Of a stretch of 6,563 nucleotides of DNA, positions 1 to 5,576 are shown one piece after another. The translations under genes were made by a program, and so were the position numbers. Source of the DNA: an uncultured Porphyromonadaceae bacterium (GTDB lineage Bacteria > Bacteroidota > Bacteroidia > Bacteroidales > Muribaculaceae); the NCBI GenBank assembly GCA_900555915.1, contig USNC01000078.1, forward strand, positions 1-6,563, written 5' to 3'. The notes beneath the pieces were generated by a model. The model did not search any database, had not been told where the DNA came from, and was given only the letters and a program-made list of their open reading frames with translations. The number at the start of each line of letters is the position of its first letter. The first letter of the stretch is position 1.

Positions 1-47
1 GAGATCGCTCAGTGTCTCGTGGGCTCGGAGATGTGTATAAGAGACAG
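1..47. other. Illumina Nextera i7 adapter left on the contig end (not genomic)
   Basis: Bases 1-5 (GAGAT) match the end of the P7 adapter, bases 6-13 (CGCTCAGT) sit exactly where the 8-base i7 index belongs, and bases 14-47 match the 34-base Nextera read-2 transposon oligo. That oligo includes the 19-bp Tn5 mosaic end AGATGTGTATAAGAGACAG at 29-47. From memory the reverse complement of the index, ACTGAGCG, is a Nextera XT v2 index (N724). The stretch is a library artefact; genomic sequence begins at base 48. It must not be read as a transposon in the organism. Confidence 0.98.
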
Positions 48-809
48 GGATATGGGGGCGGCGAGGAAATAGCCCAGGCTGTAGGAGCCGGCGAACATCT
101 GGTTGCCGTTGTAGTCGCCGTTGTTTAGGGAGTCAAGATAGTCGCCCATTGCTTTGGAAATTGGGAGGACTTCGATGTCTATTGTGTCGCCGTCCCGGAG
201 GACTTCGTCGTCGTCTTCCTCGGTGATGTCCTTGCGCGATGTCATCATCATTCCGGTCACTCTGCCGTCTACTGCATTTTGAGTGCCTACGGTCTGCCAT
301 GCGTAGGGTTGGCCGTTGCGGTAAACGCGAAGCCAGTAGTAGGTCCATTTGTCGCCTACTTCGGCAAACTGCACTTTCAGCACCGCCACGTCATCGTAGG
401 GCATCTTTATCCAGTTGAACTCGGCGGAGACAATCTCCGACTCAGGGAGCATCCGGCTCGTCGAGGTGTAGCGGTCCTCTCCTATTCTGACGGTCAGTTC
501 ATAATCATGACCGACCTCTCCTTTCAGTCCGGCGCGGGTGAATTCGCCTTTCTTATCAGGCGACAGAGAATAAGTCGCGCCCGCTGTCAGGTCAACCACA
601 CTGACAGAGGCATCTGTCAAAGTATTGTCACTGAACGGTTCGTCGGTAGGTACGGTCTTGGTGAGGCGTACGCTGACGCCTTCCTGCGTCAGCACGCCTT
701 CGATCACCTGCTGCTGAGGTATGTCCTTGTATTCAAAGTCAATCTCTTTCTCACATGAGGCAAACGCCATCATCGCGATTGCGGAGATAATATAACGTAG
801 CGGTTTCAT
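48..809 (-). CDS. DUF4249-type lipoprotein, C-terminus cut off by adapter
   Basis: Probable outer-membrane lipoprotein of the DUF4249 family, found in Bacteroidetes beside TonB-dependent receptors; its biochemical role is unknown. Residues 1-18 form a short lipoprotein signal peptide and FASC at 16-19 is the lipobox. Cys19 is followed by an acidic/lysine stretch (EKEID), a setting often linked to surface export in Bacteroidetes. The KEID...QQVIEGVLT start and the GYFLAA near the end resemble the conserved ends of the family. Only 254 residues (809 down to 48) are genomic. In the raw sequence the frame continues 12 residues into the adapter and stops at 9-11; that tail (LSLIHISEPTRH) is artificial. 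Because the GYF motif is already present, I infer that only about 10-20 residues are missing. It starts 6 nt after the receptor stop with no clear Shine-Dalgarno site, so it is probably translationally coupled to the receptor. Confidence 0.85.
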
Positions 810-815
810 TGCTTA

Positions 816-2906
816 TCAGAAATTCAGAGTGTATGAGACGGAAGGCACTATTCCATACATCGAATATTGCACGGCGCGGGTGCCGGAGACGTTGTCGGGA
901 CAGTCCTCGAAATAGATCATATACGGATTGTAATGATTATAGAGGTTGTAGATGCCAATGGTCCATTCATAGGTCAGTTTCCTGCCGACGTGCCTATAGC
1001 ACGCCGAAATGTCGAGACGGTGTGTCGGAGGTGTACGGTAGTTGTTGCGTTTACTATAGTAATAGACAGTTCCGCCCGACAACTGATATTTCGCATCCGG
1101 CACCGACAACGCCTGTCCTGAAGCGTAAAGGAAAGACGCGGAGAGGCTCCAGCGGTCGGTGAGATCGAACATTGCCACCACGTTCAGGTCGTGGCGGCGG
1201 TCGTTGGAGGCGTCATACCATCGGCTGTCGTTTATGCCGTCGATCTTTGTCTGAGTCTTCGACAGAGTGTATGACACCCAACCTGTCAGTCTGCCTCGGT
1301 TGCGGCGCAGCATCAGTTCCATGCCGTAAGAACGCCCCTTGCCTCCCAATATAATATTCTCCAGATTGATGTCGGAGAAGATGGTCATTCCCGAACGGTA
1401 GTCGTATACGTTGCGCATATCCTTGTAGTAACCTTCCGCTGACCACTCCCAGACACCGTCGCCGGCGGTACCGGTGTAGCCGAGTGAATACTGCCATGCC
1501 TTCTCCGGCCTCACATTGGCCGAAGTGATGGCAAAGCGGTCGAACGGGAAGGTGTTGGCTGAGGTGCGCAGCGCGTGCAGGCATTGCGAACTTGAGGTGA
1601 GTCCGGCTTTTACAGCATGATTCTCCTCAATGGCAAACTTCATGCTCAGGCGCGGCTCGAAGGTAAGATAAGTCTTTGCTATTCCGTTGTCGTCCGGCGT
1701 GTCGCTGAGGTGGTGATAATCTTCCAATATGGTGAATGATCTTCCCTGGAGTGCGGAGAAGAGATTCATTCTCACACCACCCTCCAGAGAGAAACATTCC
1801 GAAAGATCGCCCCTGTAGTCGAGCCATACATCATTTGCCCAACCGGAACGTATTTCCCTCTCCTTAGTGGCGTTGACGGTCCACTCGCCCGACTTGACGC
1901 GGAAGAGTTCGGAGCGGCAGCCGAATTCGATCTCATGATGGTCTGAGACGGAGAAGGACGCGCGTTCGTTGAGCGAGACCGTGCGGATATACTCGTCGAG
2001 GCGTTGGCTATTGCCCATTATGTCCATTCTCATATCGCCCTTGTAGTTGGTCCAGGCTCCGGTGGTGATGAATTTCCAGCGGTCGCCACGCCGTGCCGTC
2101 CATTTTACGGAAGCAGCCGTATTGCCCCAATCCATCCACATGATGTCGGATATACCCATGTTGTCGTGCGAGATCGAGAAGGAGGCATCTACGTAATCGT
2201 CGGGACGAGGCCGGTAACGGAGTTTGGCGTTCACATCGTAGAAGTGCATCACTGTGCTGCGGTATTTCGGCACCATCTTAAGAAACATGTCGGCATATGA
2301 ACGGCGTGCGCTGACAGCCAACGAGAGTTTATCCTTGACGATCGGGCCGTTGGCGTTGATCTTTGCCGCCAGGAGTCCGACTGTGCCGCCTGCATGCCAA
2401 CGCTTCATATTGCCCGACGCAAGCTGAATGTCGAGCACCGAGGAAGTAGCGCCGCCGAAATAAGAGGGCATCAGGCCCTTATAGAGGGTGGCGCCGCCGA
2501 GAGCATCCTCATTGAAGGTGGAGAATATACCCATCACGTGCGAGGGATTATAGAGCGTAGCGCCGTCGAGCAACACAAGATTCTGAGAGGCTGTGCCTCC
2601 CCGCACCATATATCCGCCCGAGCCTTCGCTTTCCTGCCGCACCCCCGGCAGAAGAGTTATCGACTTGATGATGTCGACCTCTCCAAACAGTACCGGGGCC
2701 TTCTCGAGAGCCGTCAGTTCCAGCCGCTCGGCACCCAACTGCACGTTGCCGACACGTTGCACGGAAGACTGGCCCGACACCACGACTTCATTGAGGGTCC
2801 GGACCCCGAGCGAGTCAACCGCGGAATGATCCGCCGCTGTCTCCGACCGGGCAGCCGAAACGCCACAAGCCACGAAACCGGCCAAACATATATACCTTAA
2901 AACCAT
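816..2906 (-). CDS. TonB-dependent outer-membrane receptor, SusD-less type
   Basis: A 696-residue outer-membrane barrel that would import an unidentified ligand using TonB-ExbBD energy. Residues 1 to about 21 are a Sec signal peptide. A TonB-box-like LNEVVVSG lies at 38-45. The plug domain (about 48-165) carries the class signatures PVLFGEVDIIKS...LPGV at 71-89, VRGG at 101-104, LLDGATLYNPSH at 112-123 and a YFGG at 149-152. The rest is an aromatic-rich beta-barrel ending in Phe696, the usual BamA signal. The N-terminal CarboxypepD_reg-like domain common in Bacteroidetes relatives is absent; the signal peptide leads almost directly to the TonB box, so this is a short form rather than a mis-called start. 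AAGG sits 6 nt before the ATG and a Bacteroidetes promoter lies at 2948-2978. It is the first gene of an operon with the DUF4249 lipoprotein. The substrate cannot be read from the sequence. Confidence 0.93.
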   Translation of the reverse strand: MVLRYICLAGFVACGVSAARSETAADHSAVDSLGVRTLNEVVVSGQSSVQRVGNVQLGAERLELTALEKAPVLFGEVDIIKSITLLPGVRQESEGSGGYMVRGGTASQNLVLLDGATLYNPSHVMGIFSTFNEDALGGATLYKGLMPSYFGGATSSVLDIQLASGNMKRWHAGGTVGLLAAKINANGPIVKDKLSLAVSARRSYADMFLKMVPKYRSTVMHFYDVNAKLRYRPRPDDYVDASFSISHDNMGISDIMWMDWGNTAASVKWTARRGDRWKFITTGAWTNYKGDMRMDIMGNSQRLDEYIRTVSLNERASFSVSDHHEIEFGCRSELFRVKSGEWTVNATKEREIRSGWANDVWLDYRGDLSECFSLEGGVRMNLFSALQGRSFTILEDYHHLSDTPDDNGIAKTYLTFEPRLSMKFAIEENHAVKAGLTSSSQCLHALRTSANTFPFDRFAITSANVRPEKAWQYSLGYTGTAGDGVWEWSAEGYYKDMRNVYDYRSGMTIFSDINLENIILGGKGRSYGMELMLRRNRGRLTGWVSYTLSKTQTKIDGINDSRWYDASNDRRHDLNVVAMFDLTDRWSLSASFLYASGQALSVPDAKYQLSGGTVYYYSKRNNYRTPPTHRLDISACYRHVGRKLTYEWTIGIYNLYNHYNPYMIYFEDCPDNVSGTRAVQYSMYGIVPSVSYTLNF

Positions 2907-2947
2907 TTTTTACCTTGTTCGAGTTTCTTCTCCACCCTGCCAATGCG

Positions 2948-2978
2948 CAAAATTACTGTTTTTTTCTCGGATATCAAA
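2948..2978 (-). promoter_or_regulatory. Bacteroidetes-type promoter of the receptor operon
   Basis: On the minus strand TTTG (2978-2975) is followed after 19 nt by TAATTTTG (2955-2948), an exact match to the -33 TTTG / -7 TAnnTTTG consensus of Bacteroidetes primary sigma factors. Transcription would start near 2942, giving a leader of about 36 nt to the ATG at 2906. Confidence 0.75.
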
Positions 2979-2984
2979 ACTTTA

Positions 2985-3010
2985 TTCAAGTTTCGCAGGC
3001 TCAACTTGAA
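2985..3010. promoter_or_regulatory. 8+8 bp dyad just upstream of the receptor promoter
   Basis: TTCAAGTT (2985-2992) and AACTTGAA (3003-3010) are perfect inverted copies separated by 10 nt. The dyad begins 6 bp upstream of the -33 TTTG of the receptor promoter, a position suited to an activator or repressor dimer. An operator role is inferred from symmetry and place only; it overlaps the first unit of the octamer array. Confidence 0.4.
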
Positions 3011-3038
3011 GGTTACGAGGTTATAAGGTTATAAGGTT
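3007..3038. repeat. Octamer array, four units of about ATAAGGTT
   Basis: Four successive 8-bp units (TGAAGGTT, ACGAGGTT, ATAAGGTT, ATAAGGTT) run without gaps. Two looser copies, ATAGGTT and CAAGGTT, recur near 3556-3572 in the amidase leader. The array lies 29-60 bp upstream of the -33 element of the receptor promoter. It could be regulator half-sites or a slippage repeat; the sequence does not decide. Confidence 0.55.
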
Positions 3039-3060
3039 AGTTTGTTGGCAGTTTGTCTCT

Positions 3061-3089
3061 TTACCCTTCGCGCTGCGCGCTAAGGATAA
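3061..3089. repeat. Strong CGCGC hairpin with heptamer-like flanks
   Basis: Bases 3061-3073 pair with 3077-3089: 11 of 13 positions match around a TGC loop, and the inner stem is GCGC/GCGC. The outer arms (TTACCC on the left, TAAGGAT on the right) resemble the 7-bp units of the array at 5457-5568. Two true units, AAAGAGT and GAAGGTT, follow at 3089-3102. This looks like a dispersed palindromic intergenic element rather than a terminator: no T-tract follows on the plus strand. Confidence 0.5.
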
Positions 3090-3117
3090 AAGAGTGAAGG
3101 TTGGCTTCTGTCGGGAT

Positions 3118-3208
3118 CCCGCTCGGAGAGCGGGGTAACTTATTGCTACGGTGGCCCGCTTGGAGGGCAGCGTAACTTATTGCTTTGGGGATCCGATTGG
3201 AGGGCGGG
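3118..3208. repeat. 37-bp-period tandem repeat, two full and one partial unit
   Basis: The 30-bp cores at 3118-3147 and 3155-3184 match at 26 of 30 positions, both ending in GTAACTTATTGCT. A third partial copy (about 3192-3208) keeps the TTGGAGGGC part in the same 37-bp phase. In the first unit CCCGCTC (3118-3124) and GAGCGGG (3128-3134) form a perfect 7-bp stem with a GGA loop; the later copies have lost it. The function is unknown. The spacers are too short and the units too diverged for a CRISPR array. Confidence 0.7.
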
Positions 3209-3235
3209 ACGCTACCAGGGAGGTGGAAAACAAAA

Positions 3236-3333
3236 AAATCCGGGGCGGAGCTACATCCTTTTGCAATTATTATCTATGCGGTAAGCCCTTATGGGGTTTG
3301 ACAGGGATGGATGTCATGCGCCGACCCGGATTT
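3236..3333 (-). ncRNA. Candidate structured RNA or palindromic element ending in a T-tract
   Basis: AAATCCGGG (3236-3244) pairs perfectly with CCCGGATTT (3325-3333). Further pairing follows inside: CGG/CCG (3246-3248 with 3321-3323), GC/GC (3250-3251 with 3318-3319), and ACATCC (3253-3258) with GGATGT (3309-3314). A small inner hairpin pairs AAGCCC (3283-3288) with GGGTTT (3294-3299), with one G-T wobble. Read on the minus strand the closing helix runs into seven Ts (3239-3232), like an intrinsic terminator, which is why I assign minus. I find no good promoter for it, so it may equally be a small mobile palindromic repeat. I do not recognise a named RNA family. Confidence 0.3.
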
Positions 3334-3487
3334 CTTTGGGGTTGTATGCTTCGTTATTTCTATCGTGTCGAAACTTTGCGATCGCTTCCGTTTCGTTATT
3401 TGCCATTATAACATGCGGAGGCGGGGGTTGGTTTACGGATAAATTGGTCAAAATAGGAAATATTTAGAGTTTTAAGCCAAACTGCGG

Positions 3488-3516
3488 TTTGCTTTGAGTA
3501 TTTTTTATTAATTTTG
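3488..3516 (+). promoter_or_regulatory. Bacteroidetes-type promoter of the amidase operon
   Basis: TTTG (3488-3491) and TAATTTTG (3509-3516) are 17 nt apart, near the lower end of the usual range. The -7 octamer is identical to that of the divergent receptor promoter. A second TTTG at 3493-3496 is too close to serve as -33. The start point would be near 3522, giving a leader of about 100 nt. Confidence 0.55.
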
Positions 3517-3529
3517 CAAATCATTCACT

Positions 3530-3600
3530 GTTCGCCTCGGGCGGACAATGAGGGTTATAGGTTGGCAAGGTTACAAAGCAGGATGTATCCTTATGCTTTG
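3530..3600 (+). promoter_or_regulatory. Folded 5' leader of the amidase mRNA (two hairpins)
   Basis: The first hairpin pairs GTTCGCC (3530-3536) with GGCGGAC (3540-3546) around TCG. The second pairs CAAAGCA (3574-3580) with TGCTTTG (3594-3600), enclosing a GGA/TCC stem with a TGTA loop and a TTA bulge. It ends 20 nt before the ATG and 7 nt before the GGGGAG ribosome site. I recognise no known riboswitch; control of ribosome access or mRNA stability is only a possibility. Confidence 0.4.
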
Positions 3601-3620
3601 CCGGAGCGGGGAGTTTGTAT

Positions 3621-4439
3621 ATGGTTAAAAAGAGAAAAAGAATGAAAATATCAAGGTTGCTGTGCCGACCATTGCTCTATATCATGCTGGGGATGACCGC
3701 CATTCCGGGATCCGCCGCCGACAGGAAAGACGACAAGGTAGTAGTGGTGCTTGACCCCGGACATGGGGGCAAGGATTTCGGAGCGTGCGACAATGGCGCC
3801 AAAGAGAAAGACATCACACTCGCAGTGGCGAAAAAACTGGCTAAGCTCGTGGAGTCGAAACTGAAAGATGTGGAAGTGGTGATGACACGGAGCACCGACA
3901 AATATCTGACTCTTCAGCAAAGGGCCGACATAGCCAACGACTCGCACGGCGACCTGTTTATGTCGATCCACGTCAATTCAGTCGACAAGAAGAACAAGCG
4001 CAGGAAAAGCATCAGCGGAAGTTCGGTCTATGTGCTCGGTCTGCACCGCGACCAGGACAACATGAAAGTGGCCATGCGCGAGAACTCTGTGATAGAGCTT
4101 GAGAGCGACTACAAAGAGAAGTACAGCGGATTCGACCCGTCGAAGGATGAAAGCTACATCATATTCGAGATGACGCAGAAACGCAATCTGGGCGAGAGCA
4201 TCAGAGTGGCGGGAGAAGCCCAGAATGAACTTGTGGAGAATGCGGGACGCGCCAACCGGGGCGTGCGGCAGGCAGGATTCTGGGTGCTGTGGGCCACCTC
4301 CATGCCGGCGGTGCTTGTGGAACTCGATTTCATATGCAATCCGAACTCGGTGGACTACATGACATCGGAAAAAGGACAGGACAAACTTGCAAAGTCACTG
4401 TTCAATTCCATAAAAAAATTTGTAGAAAGACGTTCTTGA
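3621..4439 (+). CDS. N-acetylmuramoyl-L-alanine amidase (Amidase_3, AmiC type)
   Basis: A zinc enzyme that cuts the amide bond between MurNAc and L-alanine in peptidoglycan, acting in the periplasm. Numbering is from the ATG at 3621 (272 residues). A basic start and hydrophobic stretch (about 13-33, ending GSAA) form a Sec signal peptide. The catalytic domain begins VVVLDPGHGG at 41-50. Zinc ligands are His48, Glu62 (in AKEKD) and His117 (in SIHVN), and the catalytic glutamate is Glu234 (in VELDFICN), so the active site is complete. The segment at about 141-190 sits where AmiB/AmiC-type enzymes carry a regulatory helix. GGGGAG lies 7 nt before 3621. A TTG at 3615 and an ATG at 3642 are other possible starts; the latter still leaves a signal peptide. 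It is first in a plus-strand set with the MCE and M23 genes. Confidence 0.95.
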   Translation: MVKKRKRMKISRLLCRPLLYIMLGMTAIPGSAADRKDDKVVVVLDPGHGGKDFGACDNGAKEKDITLAVAKKLAKLVESKLKDVEVVMTRSTDKYLTLQQRADIANDSHGDLFMSIHVNSVDKKNKRRKSISGSSVYVLGLHRDQDNMKVAMRENSVIELESDYKEKYSGFDPSKDESYIIFEMTQKRNLGESIRVAGEAQNELVENAGRANRGVRQAGFWVLWATSMPAVLVELDFICNPNSVDYMTSEKGQDKLAKSLFNSIKKFVERRS

Positions 4440-4453
4440 TTGTTATAAACAAT
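4439..4453. repeat. Small AT-rich dyad at the amidase stop codon
   Basis: ATTGTT (4439-4444) and AACAAT (4448-4453) are perfect inverted copies around ATA, starting on the last base of the TGA stop. The hairpin is weak and has no T-tract, so it is unlikely to stop transcription. A short tandem pair GCAGACGC[A/C] follows at 4471-4488. The remaining gap to the MCE start shows nothing clear. Confidence 0.35.
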
Positions 4454-4539
4454 AAAGGCAGAACAGGAGAGCAGACGCAGCAGACGCCCGACTGCCGATT
4501 TCGACCCAAACATAAACATTTCTGAAAAGACAAAACGAT

Positions 4540-5442
4540 ATGAAAAAAATATTTACCAAAGAGTTTGGAATTGGACTGTCGGTGATAGTCGCAGTGCTGA
4601 TTCTTGTATTCGGGATTGACTATCTGAAAGGAATCAATCTCTTCAGACCTACACACTATTATCTCGCCTACTATGACAATGTGGATGAACTGACCATATC
4701 GTCGCCGGTGCTCATCAACGGGTTCAAGGTAGGACAAGTGAGGGAAATAAACTTCAACTACAAGCGTCCCGGCAAGATCGAGGTGGTACTGGCACTCGAC
4801 AAAAAGCTGGAACTGCCGGAAGGGTCGACAGCAGAACTCGGCAGCACACTTCTGAGCGGCGCCCGGATAGAACTGACCGTGGGCAAAGGGCCGAACATGC
4901 TTCCGATCGGGAGCGAACTTCGCACGGGAACCAAAGCAGGAATAATGTCGGCAGTCACCGACGGACTGATGCCAGCCATCACCGACATCATGCCCAAGGT
5001 GGACTCCCTGCTCTACAATCTCAACCAGATAGCGGGCAATCCGGCACTGATGCAGAGCATCAACCGCCTCGACGGCATCAGCGCCGACCTGCTCTCCACC
5101 ACTCACGGCCTGAACACGATGATGAACAAGCAGGTGCCCGCCATAGCAAACAATGCCGCCCGGGCCACACAGGGGCTTGACACCATAGTGAGCAATCTCG
5201 GGGCACTCTCCTACCAGTTGAAGAGTCTTCCTCTCGACGCCACAGTTGACAACGTGAACCAGCTTACTGCCAATCTCTCAGAGTTCTCTCGTCAGCTCAC
5301 AGACAAAAACTCCACCCTCGGTCTGCTGACTTCCGATCCGGAACTCTACAACAGGCTGAATCAGGTGTCGGCCGACATTGACTCGCTCATCGTCGACATC
5401 AAGAAAAATCCCAAACGCTATATCAGCATCAAACTGCTTTAA
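4540..5442 (+). CDS. MlaD/MCE-family lipid-transport protein
   Basis: A 300-residue membrane-anchored periplasmic protein of the MCE (MlaD) family, which forms hexameric rings that pass lipids between inner and outer membranes together with an MlaE permease and MlaF ATPase. Neither partner is in view, so they would be encoded elsewhere. One transmembrane segment lies at about 9-26. The MCE domain spans roughly 38-116: YLAYYDNVDEL at 41-51, SSPVLINGFKVGQV at 54-67 and LGSTLLSGARIEL at 100-112. Residues 140-290 are a helical tail with regular hydrophobic spacing, as in MCE proteins that form a needle or tube. The end (NPKRYISIKLL) is the usual one for Bacteroidales members, so the stop is natural. 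It starts 100 nt after the amidase with no clear Shine-Dalgarno site, probably in the same transcript. The stop codon lies in the centre of a 36-bp palindrome. Confidence 0.92.
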   Translation: MKKIFTKEFGIGLSVIVAVLILVFGIDYLKGINLFRPTHYYLAYYDNVDELTISSPVLINGFKVGQVREINFNYKRPGKIEVVLALDKKLELPEGSTAELGSTLLSGARIELTVGKGPNMLPIGSELRTGTKAGIMSAVTDGLMPAITDIMPKVDSLLYNLNQIAGNPALMQSINRLDGISADLLSTTHGLNTMMNKQVPAIANNAARATQGLDTIVSNLGALSYQLKSLPLDATVDNVNQLTANLSEFSRQLTDKNSTLGLLTSDPELYNRLNQVSADIDSLIVDIKKNPKRYISIKLL

Positions 5443-5458
5443 AGCAGTTTGATGCTGA
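5423..5458. repeat. Perfect 36-bp palindrome centred on the MCE stop codon
   Basis: TCAGCATCAAACTGCTTT (5423-5440) is followed with no spacer by its exact reverse complement (5441-5458). The centre is TTT|AAA and the TAA stop is 5440-5442, so the last five sense codons and most of a sixth (ISIKLL) make up the left arm. As RNA it would fold into a long hairpin with a TTTAAA-region loop. No T-tract follows; GAAGGG begins at once. It may be an mRNA 3'-end structure, a Rho-type or processing barrier, or a product of template switching. Confidence 0.9.
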
Positions 5459-5568
5459 AGGGTTAAGGGGAAAGAGTGAAGAGTTAAGGGTGAAGGGTGA
5501 AGAGTTAAGGGGGAAGAGTTAAGGGTGAAGAGTTAAGGGTTAAGGGGGAAGGGTTAAGGGTGAAGGTT
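5457..5568. repeat. Heptamer array, 16 exactly phased 7-bp units
   Basis: All 112 bases divide without a single insertion or gap into 16 heptamers of the form [G/T]AAG[G/A]G[T/G]. Four variants (GAAGGGT, GAAGAGT, TAAGGGT, TAAGGGG) make up all but units 3 (AAAGAGT) and 16 (GAAGGTT). Every unit has AAG at positions 2-4. The first unit overlaps the right end of the palindrome by 2 bp and the last ends 8 nt before the GTG start of the M23 gene. The strand is purine-only apart from T. It contains TAA in all frames, so it is not coding. Single copies AAAGAGT-GAAGGTT occur at 3089-3102. Confidence 0.9.
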
Positions 5569-5576
5569 ATACCGAT

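Larger units (their letters stand above)
2907..3620. other. Divergent intergenic region, about 0.7 kb, no convincing gene
   Basis: This lies between the divergently transcribed receptor and amidase. An 86-codon plus-strand open frame at 3151-3411 has no recognisable domain, signal peptide or family resemblance, and its start lies inside a tandem repeat, so I do not call it a gene. The region holds two promoters, an octamer array, a CGCGC hairpin, a 37-bp tandem repeat and a long paired element, each listed separately. At 3350-3401 it also holds a direct repeat TTCGTTATTT (3350-3359 and 3392-3401, 42 nt apart) and an inverted pair CGAAAC/GTTTCG (3369-3374 and 3390-3395) that encloses the palindrome GCGATCGC. 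From about 3402 to 3487 I see nothing definite. Confidence 0.7.

Noticed and set aside
29..47. Tn5 mosaic end, suggesting a transposon at the left edge
   Set aside because: It is part of the Nextera oligo, preceded by index and P7 bases; no transposase or genomic flank is present.
3118..3208. Repeats resembling a CRISPR array
   Set aside because: Units differ from each other, the gap between cores is only 7 nt, there are just two full copies and no cas genes.
3151..3411. 86-codon plus-strand open frame
   Set aside because: It begins inside the tandem repeat, crosses the paired element, has no recognisable domain and lacks a clear ribosome site; chance is the better explanation.
3615..3620. 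TTG at 3615 as start of the amidase
   Set aside because: The ATG two codons later has better spacing from GGGGAG, and TTG starts are rarer.
5423..5458. Standard intrinsic terminator after the MCE gene
   Set aside because: The stem is long, but the following bases are GAAGGGTTAAGG with no T-tract, and the loop is very small.
5457..5568. Telomere-like or coding heptad repeat
   Set aside because: A 7-bp DNA period is not a multiple of 3 and TAA occurs in all frames, so it cannot encode a heptad protein repeat; nothing else suggests a replicon end.
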